Notes: generated by a model from the sequence alone, not told the origin. A stretch of 64,000 nt of DNA from PWXP01 sp034005525 (GCA_034005525.1 JAVEUP010000010.1:19303-83302); one strand, 5' to 3'. Shown: positions 8,786-17,751, numbered from the stretch's first letter. Made by a program: numbers and translations.

Positions 8786-9634
8786 TTAGACTTCAAGGAA
8801 TTCGTCAATCGCCTCACGCATAACGCCGCGGTCGGGATCGGTACCGGTCCACAGGGCGACGGCTTCGGCTACCTGCTCGACATACATGCTCAGACCTTCG
8901 ATGGTGCGGCAGCCATGCTCGGCCGCTTCACGAATGAACCGGGTGTCGGGTGGATCGGCTGTCATGTCGGCGACGACCGTCTCCTTTGACAGCGACTCGA
9001 TGCAAAGCGGCACGCGCGAGTTCGGGTCTTCACGGCCGATCGTGGTGGCATGGACGAGGATACCGGTTTCGGGCGGCAGCTCCAGGTCGGCTTCCCACGG
9101 CGCCGCGACGACATCGAGTTCGAACTTCGCCTTCAGCAACTCGGCCAGTGCACTCGCCTGCACGACATTCCGGCCATGAATAGCGATCTGTGCGGGTCGC
9201 AGCCGAGCCAACTCGCACGCTGCGGCCCGCGCCGCTCGGCCGGTTCCCAAGACCACCACGCGGCGATCCGCCGGATCGATCACACGGCGCAGGGCGGCAA
9301 CAAGCCCACGGCCCTCGAAGTTGTCGCCCAGCAGGGCATCGCCCTCGCGATACACCACGTTCAGCGCGCCGACCACTTCGGCCGTTTCTCCGCAACGGTC
9401 CAGTAATGGCAGTACGGCCTCCTTGTGGGGATGGGACACGTGGCCGCCAATGAAGCCCATGGCCCGCATCCCCCGAATGGCATCGGCCAGACCCTCCGGC
9501 TTCACCTCGACGGTGTGGTATGCCCAGTCGATATCGTGGTGTTCAAACGCCTGCTCGACCATAAACTCGGTGGGATTTCCGCCGGGACGATCCGAAAGCA
9601 GGACGAGGATAGGCTGGACGGATTGGCTGGTCAC
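8786..9634 (-). CDS. Shikimate dehydrogenase-like protein with altered catalytic motifs
   Basis: 282 residues, GTG start. The shikimate dehydrogenase fold is evident: VSHPHKEAVLPLLD (family NVTxPxK, catalytic Lys kept), GALNVV, the nucleotide-binding VVLGTGRAARAA, and GLSMYVEQVAEAVALWTG near the end. Departures: the N-terminal HSxSP shikimate-binding serines are missing (GGNPTEFMVEQ instead), and the NTD motif with the catalytic Asp reads GDNFEGRG, so Asp is replaced by Glu and Thr by Phe. It may be a divergent AroE or use another substrate; I leave the symbol blank. It is first in a likely operon with DUF1080 paralog 2. Confidence 0.75.
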   Translation of the reverse strand: MTSQSVQPILVLLSDRPGGNPTEFMVEQAFEHHDIDWAYHTVEVKPEGLADAIRGMRAMGFIGGHVSHPHKEAVLPLLDRCGETAEVVGALNVVYREGDALLGDNFEGRGLVAALRRVIDPADRRVVVLGTGRAARAAACELARLRPAQIAIHGRNVVQASALAELLKAKFELDVVAAPWEADLELPPETGILVHATTIGREDPNSRVPLCIESLSKETVVADMTADPPDTRFIREAAEHGCRTIEGLSMYVEQVAEAVALWTGTDPDRGVMREAIDEFLEV

Positions 9635-10225
9635 GGGCGAGATTCCGAAAGCGATCCTGGTGGGAGGCAGCTAGTGCTTTGCCAAACGTCAGCCGTGGAG
9701 TAAGCATTTGCTTGCCAAAGCATCTGAGCCCGCCACCGCAAACTGGAAGGTTACATCACGTTTGCGGGACCCCAATAACTTGGCTTTGACGAAGCACCAA
9801 GTGGCAATCCCTCAATCTTAGCGAAAATCGCCAGGAAACGCAACTCACTCACTTTCCAAACAACACCGATACAGCCGTCAAGGCCGCAAGCCGCCGGAAT
9901 AAGCCCAAGGTCATGCCGTTCTGCCTCCGAATCGCGTAGGTCGGTTCGTCTGAAGTCCCGGGTTTCATTATACCGCCGTACCTGTTCACATGGGACTGTC
10001 GCCTCTGCATGCACCCGCAAAGGACTGGCTCCGCCGCTACCCGCGAAGGCTGATAGACAACCAATGTGCTGTCCTCGGAACCGGATCGGGCGAATCCGAC
10101 AGATATGACCTATCTTCGCGCGATGCCCTCTGCAAGAATTGACTGAATTCCTACCCATCGGCGTGCCGACACGTAATGCGAGGCGCTTTTCTAGCATGCC
10201 ACCCATTGCGTTGAGGAGGGTCACT
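9635..10225. other. 591-bp divergent intergenic region
   Basis: Lies between the minus-strand AroE-like gene and the plus-strand methyltransferase-like gene, so it should carry both promoters. Apart from one copy of the dispersed repeat (9991-10055) and an imperfect GCTTTGCCAA / TTGCCAAAGC inverted pair near 9677-9722, I see no feature. A 157-codon minus-strand ORF here has no recognisable protein character. Confidence 0.5.
9991..10055 (+). repeat. Dispersed ~65-bp intergenic repeat, copy A
   Basis: Starts TGGGACTGTCGCCTCTGCA and ends CCGCCGCTACCCGCGAAGG. Same order of blocks (GGGACTG, TGCATGC, CGCCGCTACCC) as copies B to E. Confidence 0.55.
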
Positions 10226-10774
10226 TTGTCTGCCCTGGAAACCCTTCAGGTCCTCTACCACTGCTATCTAGCCGCGCCAAGCTCGGATCGGGTGCTATAC
10301 CAGGCAATCCGGCGGAACAGGGCAAGGAGAATCCTGGAACTGGGTATTGGCACCGGCAGTCGGGCGGCGCGCTTGATCTGGATGGCCCAACGCTACCACG
10401 CGCCCGACGAAGTCCGCTACGTCGGGCTCGATCCCTTCGAGGCGCGAACTGCTCGCGATGGGCCCGGAATCACTCTGCGGCTCGCCTATCGCATGTTGCG
10501 GACGACGGGCGCGAAGGTCCGGTTGCTGCCGGGTGACCCGCTTGCTGTGCTGGCGCAGGCGGCGAATCATGTCGGCACGGTCGATCTGGCTGTCTTCTCC
10601 GCGCGACTCGACCCCTCGGTTCTGGCGGAAACGTGGTACTATGTGCCACGACTGCTACACCCGCAAAGCGAGGTGTTTGTCGAGACCCAATTGCCGGCCA
10701 GCCGCCGGGCAATGCGGCGGGTCGCACCGGACGAAATAGCGGCTTTGGCCGCCACCCGCCGCAAGGCTGCGTAG
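10226..10774 (+). CDS. Class I SAM-dependent methyltransferase-like protein
   Basis: 182 residues from a TTG at 10226 placed 5 bases after a strong GAGGAGGG; upstream ATGs at 10139 and 10196 lack such a site. Near residue 37 there is an AdoMet-binding motif I (RILELGIGTGSRAARL), followed by VRYVGLDPFEAR as the acidic strand-2 motif. The remainder (LLPGDPLAVLAQ, VDLAVFSARLDP) fits a small Rossmann methyltransferase core without an obvious substrate domain. Substrate unknown. The kinase gene starts 50 bases downstream. Confidence 0.6.
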   Translation: MSALETLQVLYHCYLAAPSSDRVLYQAIRRNRARRILELGIGTGSRAARLIWMAQRYHAPDEVRYVGLDPFEARTARDGPGITLRLAYRMLRTTGAKVRLLPGDPLAVLAQAANHVGTVDLAVFSARLDPSVLAETWYYVPRLLHPQSEVFVETQLPASRRAMRRVAPDEIAALAATRRKAA

Positions 10775-10824
10775 GTCACGGCAGTCGATCCGCGGGCCGT
10801 CTTTGTGTAAGATGGCTTAGTGCC

Positions 10825-12492
10825 ATGAGCGACGCCTCACGATCTCAACGCGGATTCTCGCCCACGGACGCCACGCTCGATGCGCCCGGCGCCGCAGACA
10901 CCCCCTCTATGGAGTCAGTGGAGCCAGCGGCGGGCGAGGGTGTGGCCGCGCGCATTGCGTTGATCGAAGGTTCCGGGCCGCAGCTCACCCAGGAAATCCA
11001 GAGCTTGCTCCGACGCAGGCTCCGCCTGGCCACCATCGTCTTGGCTGCGGGTTTCGCCGTCTTCCTCCTGCTGCACGCGGCATTGTTTCTGCCGGCCAAC
11101 CCGGTGGGGGTGTTCTTCCTGGTTTTCCATATCGTGACGACCGTGGCCCTGGCCGGCGTGGCCGTAGTCATCTGCCAGCGATGCGAGGTCTCGCTCGGGT
11201 GGCTGCGGTTTTACGAGCTTACTACCTTTGGATTGCCCACCGCCTTTCTGTTGACGTTCCAGTATCTCGACGTCCATCGCAGCGCGATCCAGGGGTACTT
11301 GGACTTCCCGATCGGCGGTTGGCTGGTAATGATCTACACCTACGCGCTATTCATTCCCAATACGATCCGGCGCGCAACCATCATTATTGCGTTGATGACA
11401 CTGATGCCCGTCGCGCTGCTCCTCGCGCAAGTGTCCTTCCAACCGGTGGTGGGCGCCGCCGCATCGGGCGTGGACATTCTGGCAATGATCCTTCTGTTGC
11501 TGCTGGCCGCCGTGGGTAGTGTGTTCGGAGTCGACACCATCGGCTCCTTGCGCCGCGAGGCGTTCGAAGCGAGACAGCTAGGACAGTATCGGCTGAAGCA
11601 ACTTATTGGCGCCGGCGGAATGGGCGAAGTGTATTTGGCCGAGCATAACCTCCTGAAACGCCCCTGCGTGATCAAACTGATCCAGCCGGCAAAGGCGGGC
11701 GATCCCCGTACGCTCGCCCGATTCCAACGCGAGGTCCGGTCTACGGCCAAGCTGAGTCACTGGAACACCGTCGAGATATTCGACTACGGACATACCGAGG
11801 ACGGCACCTTCTACTACGTGATGGAGTACCTGCCGGGCATGAGCCTGGCCGAGCTGGTTGACCGATTCGGCCCCTTGCCACCGGAACGGGCAATCCATTT
11901 CCTTGGCCAAGCGTGCGATGCTCTGACCGAGGCCCATGCCGTCGGGTTGATCCATCGCGATATCAAGCCGGGGAACATCTTTGCCGCGCAACGCGGCGGT
12001 GCGTACGACGTGACCAAGTTGCTCGACTTCGGACTGGTCAAGCCGATTGCCGACGACGAGCACTCCATTCAACTGACGATGGAGGGTTCGATTACCGGCA
12101 GTCCCCTGTTCATGTCGCCGGAGCAGGCCACCGGCGACGGTCACCCGGACGTCCGGAGCGACATCTACTCGCTGGGCGCGGTCGGCTACTTCCTGCTGAC
12201 CGGCCGGCCGCCGTTCGAGGGCGATCGGGCGATCAAGGTGATGATTGCGCATGCGCATCACGACGTTGTCCCCCCCTCGCAGCATGTGCCGACGATTCCC
12301 CGGGATCTCGAGCAGGTGATCCTTCGCTGCCTTGAGAAGGAGCCCTCCCGCCGTTACCAGACTGCCGCCGACTTGGCCAAGGCTCTCCGCCGGTGCCAGG
12401 CGGCTGGCGACTGGACCTTCGCCGATGCCGCCCAGTGGTGGAATGCCTCCGACACCGGACGGGGGTCTTGCAAAACGGAGGCCGCGAACTGA
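10825..12492 (+). CDS. Membrane serine/threonine protein kinase (PknB type) with N-terminal membrane domain
   Basis: 555 residues. A cytoplasmic N-terminal tail of about 65 residues is followed by about six hydrophobic segments (roughly residues 70-235), then the kinase domain from about 254 to 535: glycine loop IGAGGMGEVY, VIKLI with the ATP-binding Lys, HRDIKPGN with catalytic Asp379, DFG with Asp401, and SPEQA. All residues needed for activity are visible. The membrane domain precedes the kinase, the reverse of the usual PknB order of kinase, one helix and external sensor. The ATG at 10825 is the first after a plausible leader; longer versions run through the preceding gene. Confidence 0.88.
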   Translation: MSDASRSQRGFSPTDATLDAPGAADTPSMESVEPAAGEGVAARIALIEGSGPQLTQEIQSLLRRRLRLATIVLAAGFAVFLLLHAALFLPANPVGVFFLVFHIVTTVALAGVAVVICQRCEVSLGWLRFYELTTFGLPTAFLLTFQYLDVHRSAIQGYLDFPIGGWLVMIYTYALFIPNTIRRATIIIALMTLMPVALLLAQVSFQPVVGAAASGVDILAMILLLLLAAVGSVFGVDTIGSLRREAFEARQLGQYRLKQLIGAGGMGEVYLAEHNLLKRPCVIKLIQPAKAGDPRTLARFQREVRSTAKLSHWNTVEIFDYGHTEDGTFYYVMEYLPGMSLAELVDRFGPLPPERAIHFLGQACDALTEAHAVGLIHRDIKPGNIFAAQRGGAYDVTKLLDFGLVKPIADDEHSIQLTMEGSITGSPLFMSPEQATGDGHPDVRSDIYSLGAVGYFLLTGRPPFEGDRAIKVMIAHAHHDVVPPSQHVPTIPRDLEQVILRCLEKEPSRRYQTAADLAKALRRCQAAGDWTFADAAQWWNASDTGRGSCKTEAAN

Positions 12493-12550
12493 CAATTCCC
12501 CTAGCGCGGACTATTCGTGATGATTGCCCTTTAACAAACCGAGTTTCACA

Positions 12551-13951
12551 ATGCCGCTGACCATGTTCGAGAAGATCTGGGCGGACCACGTGGTCCACGA
12601 TGAACCCGGAAAGCAAACGATCCTGTATATCGACCTGCAACTTGTCCACGAGGTCACCAGTCCCCAGGCGTTCGAGGGACTCCGGCTGGCCGGCCGGAAG
12701 GTGCGACGTCCGGAGAAGACTGTGGCCACGGTGGACCACAACGTGCCTACCACCGATCGCTCGCTACCCATTGTCGACGCAATTTCCGCGCAACAGATCG
12801 ACACGCTCCGGAAGAACTGCCGAGAGTTCGGCATCCGCCTGTACGACCTCAACGACGTGCGGCAGGGCATTGTCCACGTGATCGGGCCGGAGTTGGGGCT
12901 CACGCAGCCGGGCATGACCATCGTTTGCGGCGACAGCCACACCGCCACGCACGGCGCCTTCGGCGCGCTGGCGTTCGGAATCGGCACCAGTGAGGTCGAG
13001 CACGTACTGGCCACGCAAACTCTGCTGCAACACAAGCCCAAAACGCTCGAACTGAGAGTGGACGGAGCCCTTGCCCCCGGCGTTACAGCCAAGGACATGA
13101 TCCTGTACCTGATCGGCCGCATCGGCACCAGCGGCGGACAAGGTTATTGTGTCGAGTACACCGGCGAGGCCGTCCGCGCCCTGTCGATGGAAGAGCGGAT
13201 GACCGTGTGCAACATGTCGATCGAAGCGGGCGCCCGGGCCGGTATGATCGCGCCGGATGAGGTCACCTACGAATACCTGCGCGGACGGCCGTTCGCGCCG
13301 GATGATTTCGACGCCGCCGTCGAGCGATGGCGCCAATTAGCCACCGATGCCGGCGCCGAGTACGACCGCTCCGAGCGGTTTAGCGCCGCCGACATCGAGC
13401 CGCAGGTGACTTGGGGCACGAACCCGGCCCAGGTGACCGGCGTCGGTGGAAAGGTGCCCGATCCAGCCGCCTTCGGCGACGCTGCACTTCAGAAAGCAGC
13501 CGCCGCTGCTCTGGGGTACATGGACCTGAACCCCGGCACGCCCATCGTCGACATCCCGCTGGACCGCGTGTTCATCGGCTCATGCACGAACGGGCGCATC
13601 GAGGATCTGCGCGCCGCCGCCACGGTGGCTCGCGGCTACCGTGTTTCCGGCCGGGTCGGGGCCATGGTCGTGCCCGGCAGCGGGCTGGTCAAGCAGCAGG
13701 CCGAGGCCGAAGGGCTGGACCGCATCTTCATCGACGCCGGCTTTGAGTGGCGCGAGCCGGGTTGCAGTATGTGCCTGGCCATGAATCCCGACAAGCTGGC
13801 CCCGGGCGAGCGATGCGCCGCGACGACCAACCGCAACTTTGAGGGGCGGCAAGGCAAAGGCGGCCGAACCCACTTGGTCTCGCCCACCATGGCCGCTGCC
13901 GCCGCCATTGAAGGCCGATTCGTCGACGTGAGAAACTGGCGGTACAAGTAG
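12551..13951 (+). CDS. leuC: 3-isopropylmalate dehydratase large subunit
   Basis: 466 residues, the usual LeuC length. Isomerises 2- to 3-isopropylmalate in leucine synthesis, as a heterodimer with LeuD, using a 4Fe-4S cluster. Visible: TVDHNVPTTDRS, VCGDSHTATHGAFG, the cluster cysteines in GSCTNGR and GCSMC, and NRNFEGRQG near the C-terminus. The ATG at 12551 gives the family start (TMFEKIWADHVV); a TTG at 12524 is in frame but less likely. No leuD or other leu gene is adjacent: the downstream neighbour is a convergent fur gene 24 bases away. Confidence 0.95.
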   Translation: MPLTMFEKIWADHVVHDEPGKQTILYIDLQLVHEVTSPQAFEGLRLAGRKVRRPEKTVATVDHNVPTTDRSLPIVDAISAQQIDTLRKNCREFGIRLYDLNDVRQGIVHVIGPELGLTQPGMTIVCGDSHTATHGAFGALAFGIGTSEVEHVLATQTLLQHKPKTLELRVDGALAPGVTAKDMILYLIGRIGTSGGQGYCVEYTGEAVRALSMEERMTVCNMSIEAGARAGMIAPDEVTYEYLRGRPFAPDDFDAAVERWRQLATDAGAEYDRSERFSAADIEPQVTWGTNPAQVTGVGGKVPDPAAFGDAALQKAAAAALGYMDLNPGTPIVDIPLDRVFIGSCTNGRIEDLRAAATVARGYRVSGRVGAMVVPGSGLVKQQAEAEGLDRIFIDAGFEWREPGCSMCLAMNPDKLAPGERCAATTNRNFEGRQGKGGRTHLVSPTMAAAAAIEGRFVDVRNWRYK

Positions 13952-13975
13952 GCCACCCGACGTCGGGACTTGGGT

Positions 13976-14449
13976 CTAGCCCTTCTGCCGGCACTCGGCG
14001 CACGTGCCGGTAATGAACACGCGGTGACCGGCGACTTGAAAGTCGTATTCCTCGGCGACCTGTTCGCAAAGCCGCTCGATCTGCTTGCTGTGGAACTCGA
14101 TCAGCCGGCCGCAGTTCTGGCAGTGGAGGTGGTCGTGCCGGGGATAACCGTAGTCGTGCTCGTACACACTGCGCCCCCGGAGCGTCATGGCCCGCAACAT
14201 GCGGGCCTCGACCAATTCGCCCAGCGTGCGGTAGATGGTCGGCCGGCTGACCTTGCGCGCCGCGATGAGCGGGCGAAGGTGGTCGATCAATTCTTCGGCG
14301 TCGAAGTGATCGTGGTGACTGAACACCATCTCGACGATCAACTGGCGTTGGCGCGTCAGCCGCTTGCCCCGGCCCTGCAGGAACTGCGTAAAGCGCTCAG
14401 TGGGCGCGAGCTTGACATCGACCGATCCGAGCGAAAAGCTGTCCGGCAT
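13976..14449 (-). CDS. Fur-family metal-responsive transcriptional regulator
   Basis: 157-residue winged-helix repressor of the Fur/Zur/PerR family. The DNA-recognition part is RLTRQRQLIVEMVF through SRPTIYRTLGEL. Metal ligands are visible in HHDHFDAEEL and YPRHDHLHCQNC, and a second CxxC pair (CAEC) near the C-terminus completes a structural zinc site. Which metal it senses cannot be decided. It starts 12 bases after the stop of flgM, so the two are probably one transcript. A 12-bp palindrome CCCGACGTCGGG at 13956-13967 lies in the gap to leuC. Confidence 0.9.
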   Translation of the reverse strand: MPDSFSLGSVDVKLAPTERFTQFLQGRGKRLTRQRQLIVEMVFSHHDHFDAEELIDHLRPLIAARKVSRPTIYRTLGELVEARMLRAMTLRGRSVYEHDYGYPRHDHLHCQNCGRLIEFHSKQIERLCEQVAEEYDFQVAGHRVFITGTCAECRQKG

Positions 14450-14461
14450 GACGTAGCCAGG

Positions 14462-14761
14462 CTAACCGAGTTCGTCGAGCAGCCGCTCGACGGCGACATC
14501 GAGCTTCTGCTGGGTTTCGTACGTGCCCGCGGCAAGTTGGGCCCGGATTTGGTCGACCCGATCCTGACGCACGTCGGGCACGTGCTTGACCTGATCGACC
14601 AGGCGCGCCGCCTCGGCCGCCTTGCTGCCGGCGTCGGAAATGCTTAGCTCGTCGCCCGCGATCGGGCGTCCGGAAGCGGGGGATTCCCTCAGTTCCCGCC
14701 CGTGATGAGGCGGGGTGATCGACTGAGGACCATGCAAATGAGCAGGACCGTAAACGTGCAT
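14462..14761 (-). CDS. flgM: Anti-sigma-28 factor FlgM-like protein
   Basis: 99 residues starting at the ATG 14761, which has GAGGAG 9 bases upstream. The C-terminal half matches the FlgM core: DELSISDAGSKAAEAARLV, then DVRQDRVDQIRAQ, AAGTYET and LDVAVERLLDELG. FlgM holds flagellar sigma factor FliA inactive until it is exported through the hook-basal body. The N-terminal 45 residues are His/Pro-rich and disordered-looking. No flagellar genes lie nearby; its partner on the transcript is a Fur-type regulator. Confidence 0.8.
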   Translation of the reverse strand: MHVYGPAHLHGPQSITPPHHGRELRESPASGRPIAGDELSISDAGSKAAEAARLVDQVKHVPDVRQDRVDQIRAQLAAGTYETQQKLDVAVERLLDELG

Positions 14762-15724
14762 CAGATTAGTCTCCTCGCGCGAGGCCGTGTTCCATCCTTG
14801 AAAGTCTACCTCGTCGTCCGTCGGCGTCGCGTGTGGCATCCGTCACGACATGCAAAGCAAATGGGGCGTATAAAGACGCATGCATTGATGTCATCGGATG
14901 CTCGCTTGCCGGCAGATTAGGACAAACCACTTGCGCCCGCTTGGTAACGAATTGCGCCCATCGATCATCTGTATCGCCTTTGACGATCGAGGCTTACTGG
15001 CCGTGTTGCGTCATCCAAACAACCGTTGTGTTTTGGCAACGCCGACCAACCTCCCTGAGGCCGATACAAACCAATCCGGCACAATGCATCGGGAATCGGA
15101 CCCGGCCACCTATCCATTCTGGACCGGATTCCGCTGAAAACCAACCCCCATTGTGTCGGTCTTGGACTATGTACGCAACGCACCCCTCACAGGTTCGTCA
15201 AGTAGTTCAAATGCCGCATGGCGCATGACGCTCCTGGCAACAACAGCCCGAGCGTCCACTACCCTCAACGATCGCGGATTATAGGCAGAGTTCGGAGAAT
15301 GGACAAGGGCTATCTTGCGGGCAAGTTCGTGGGGTGGTGGGGATCGCGGTCGCTCGCCGTCCCAATCCACACGACTTGCCCTAGCGGCAACCCCTCCCGT
15401 GGGCTGTATTGGCCTGTGTAGGTCAACGACCCGAAAGCACGATCCCGATTATTCTAACAACGACAGAGGGTCGCCAAAGTATTTTTCCTCCAGGGCCGTG
15501 GTGCTCGGACGGGAAAACACATACAATAAGGTTTTGCGTCTAGTGATGGTTCACGGGCGGCTGGTCCGGCTTGCCCGACAGGGCAGATATCCTGTCTTCT
15601 GGAACAACGGATCAGCCACGAAGGCAGGACGGTCCCCTTCCTTTACGACTGTGGAGGCCGTCCGAGTTGCCGCCCCGTGAATGGGTATCGCGATCGTAAA
15701 CTCACTGCTGGTAGTCATATCACG
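14762..15724. other. 963-bp intergenic region
   Basis: Separates divergent flgM and the hypothetical gene at 15725. I see no convincing ORF, RNA gene or long palindrome. A weak copy of the dispersed repeat lies at 15619-15690. Short ORFs here have no protein-like composition or ribosome-binding site. Confidence 0.45.
15619..15690 (+). repeat. Dispersed intergenic repeat, degenerate copy F
   Basis: Contains GACGGTCCCCTTCC, a divergent centre and GCCGCCCCGTGAATGGGTAT, matching the end blocks of copies C and D. It lies about 35 bases upstream of the next gene start. Confidence 0.35.
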
Positions 15725-16408
15725 ATGAATCTTTCTCATCCGGTCGAAGGATCCGCCGCGGCCCGCGAGTTGAACCGCCACGAACGTCGCAAGGACGGTG
15801 CCCAAATTGTGCATGGCCTAACCGAAGGTCTGGATGCCTTGCGGGACGCGTTCTATCTGCGTATCCACCGCGACGTCCAACAGACGGTGGGCCACGACTC
15901 CATGCTCATGCCTGTCTCGCAACTGAAGGCCGAGCAGCAGACGGAGGAGGCCATTGAGGTGTACCATACCGCCGAAGCCGCCGCGGCCGCAGCCCGGCAT
16001 GGTTACTCGGCCGGTTCAGACGATTGGTTTCTCATATGGCTGGCAGGGCTGCGGCTGGGTGAACGGGCCTCCGTGCCCGAGGTTCGCCAAAGGCTGTCCG
16101 ATTACTTCGACCAGACATCCGAGCAGCGGGCATTGTCGCTGACCAACGCTTTGGCCGTCGTATTGCCCGAGTCGATGAAGGCGCCCCTGGTGCTCTTCCG
16201 CCTCGCGCCGCTTGCCGTGGAGATTGCCACCGCCCTGGCATTTAGCGACCAGGCCACGGCCGCCGCCGTGCGCCGCGAACAGCTTACCCTCCTGCCGCCG
16301 ATCGGCTACTGCCAGGACTGTCATGGCGAGGTGCTGGCCCTCGGCCAACAGTGTCAGGTGTGCGGCAACCCGCTGTGGAAACACAAATGGCTTACTGCAA
16401 TTGACTAA
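15725..16408 (+). CDS. Hypothetical protein with C-terminal zinc ribbon
   Basis: 227 residues; no known family recognised. The first 110 residues are charged and helical, the middle is Ala/Leu-rich (residues about 130-195), and the C-terminus holds two CxxC pairs (CQDCHGEVLALGQQCQVCG) that look like a zinc ribbon. The ATG at 15725 is preferred over one at 15677 because the upstream part runs into the repeat. A two-hairpin element follows the stop. Confidence 0.55.
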   Translation: MNLSHPVEGSAAARELNRHERRKDGAQIVHGLTEGLDALRDAFYLRIHRDVQQTVGHDSMLMPVSQLKAEQQTEEAIEVYHTAEAAAAAARHGYSAGSDDWFLIWLAGLRLGERASVPEVRQRLSDYFDQTSEQRALSLTNALAVVLPESMKAPLVLFRLAPLAVEIATALAFSDQATAAAVRREQLTLLPPIGYCQDCHGEVLALGQQCQVCGNPLWKHKWLTAID

Positions 16409-16441
16409 TCGCTTGGTGAGCGAGATACCGGTCCACATGTA

Positions 16442-16486
16442 GGCGAGTCTCTCCGAGACTCGTATTCAGTGTTTCGGAGAAACGCT
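16442..16486. repeat. Two-hairpin repeat, copy 1 (possible bidirectional terminator)
   Basis: CGAGTCTC-TCC-GAGACTCG forms an 8-bp stem with a 3-base loop; it is followed by GTTTC-GGA-GAAAC. The same pair of hairpins recurs at 57146-57190. Both copies lie between convergent genes. Confidence 0.6.
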
Positions 16487-16572
16487 GCTACCGCGAATGT
16501 CTTCATGCCGCTCCCCTTGGCCATGCACCGCGGAGCGGCGGAGCGTCGCCCGGACCCTTCCGGTCCACCCCC

Positions 16573-17490
16573 CTATCCGATTCCCCTTCGACGCCTCCTG
16601 CCGAAGGCGGCGCACGCGATGGCTGCCGTAAACAGCATGATCCCGGTTCCCGGCTCAGGAATCGTGATGGCCAGAATCTGATTGCGGTAGACGGAAAGGT
16701 CGGCCATGAACGTTTGATTCCCAAACACGGCCGTGTTCACACCTCCCGGCTGGCCGGAAATCGTGGCGACACCAAGCATGATGCCGAGCAGTTCCCATTG
16801 GCTGCCGTTCGTATAGAACACGCCGCCTCCCGAGTCGCCTGCGACCGCTTGGGCCTCATATTGCAGGCCATTCTGGTCAAACTGGGTGAGGAAGCCGTGT
16901 GTGCCCAAACTGAAAACTCCGGTCTGCTCGATCAGGTTGTTGCCCCAGCGAACACCTTTTGTCGGTGACGTCTGGTACCCCTCATAATCGTATGGATCCG
17001 ATGACGTTACCTCATTCCAGCTTCCGTCCCAGTATGTCGGGTCGGGCATATTGTCTGAATTCGCGTCGAAGGGTAGTCGCCCATTTCCAATCATGGTTAC
17101 TTGGCTACCGACCAATGGAAGCCATGATGCCAGGCTGAGCGAAGGGAGGCCCGGATCGCCGTCGATCCGAAAGAGTCGCAGGTCGGTGGTTGAACTGTCG
17201 GGATTGGTCAATTGTATGCTCTGAACCACATTGTACGAGGTTGCGCCCCAAGTGAACGCCGTACTGGTGACATGCCACGCGGAAAGCGCCCACTGATTGC
17301 CGATATAAACGGCAGTGCCACCACCCGAACGCCCGACGTTCGCGAACCCCGGGTCATCCGGAGGGGCGGTGCTATTAAGCGTGGTGGACGAAACAACCAC
17401 CGCCAGGCTCGCCTGCCCCAAGGCAATCGCCGCAGCAAAGGCAACTGCTGCGACCAGGCGGCGCAAAGTGATTCCAAGGTTGATTCTCAT
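16573..17490 (-). CDS. PEP-CTERM-sorted trypsin-like serine protease
   Basis: 305 residues with GGAGG upstream of the ATG at 17490. Signal peptide of about 30 residues, then a chymotrypsin-fold protease: catalytic His73 in ALSAWHV, an Asp probably in TDLRLFRIDGD, and Ser220 in AGDSGGG. The C-terminus is a PEP-CTERM sorting signal: IPEPGTG, one membrane span and the RRRRR cluster. Such proteins are processed and surface-anchored by an exosortase/archaeosortase-type enzyme; none is in the window. Likely a cell-surface or extracellular protease; target unknown. Confidence 0.85.
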   Translation of the reverse strand: MRINLGITLRRLVAAVAFAAAIALGQASLAVVVSSTTLNSTAPPDDPGFANVGRSGGGTAVYIGNQWALSAWHVTSTAFTWGATSYNVVQSIQLTNPDSSTTDLRLFRIDGDPGLPSLSLASWLPLVGSQVTMIGNGRLPFDANSDNMPDPTYWDGSWNEVTSSDPYDYEGYQTSPTKGVRWGNNLIEQTGVFSLGTHGFLTQFDQNGLQYEAQAVAGDSGGGVFYTNGSQWELLGIMLGVATISGQPGGVNTAVFGNQTFMADLSVYRNQILAITIPEPGTGIMLFTAAIACAAFGRRRRRGIG

Positions 17491-17520
17491 GGTCGACCTC
17501 CAACCAACGGGAAAACCATT

Positions 17521-17694
17521 CGGCAATTGGAATCCGTTCACAAGCGACGGTCGCAATGCTCGCGGCACAAAAGGTGATCTGCCCAATCGGTGAGCCGATC
17601 CGCCGCGAAATGGGACTGTCCCTCTTGCATGCAGCCAACACGGAAAACTGCCTGCGACGCTGCCCGGTGAACAGTTACGGCAATTGGAATCCGT
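17521..17694. repeat. 17-bp direct repeat flanking a dispersed repeat
   Basis: CGGCAATTGGAATCCGT occurs at 17521-17537 and again at 17678-17694, bracketing copy B of the dispersed repeat in the leader region of the protease gene. Confidence 0.6.
17611..17678 (+). repeat. Dispersed ~65-bp intergenic repeat, copy B
   Basis: Begins TGGGACTGTCCCTCTTGCA, continues TGCAGC, and ends GCCCGGTGAACAGTTAC. Good match to copies C and E except for a few extra bases in the centre. Confidence 0.6.
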
Positions 17695-17751
17695 GCGGAC
17701 AACCGCACAGACGCCCACTCATTTCTATGCTACCTGCGTGTGACTTTCAGG

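Noticed and set aside
9751..10224. 157-codon minus-strand ORF in the divergent gap
   Set aside because: Composition is not protein-like, it covers a repeat copy and there is no ribosome-binding site.
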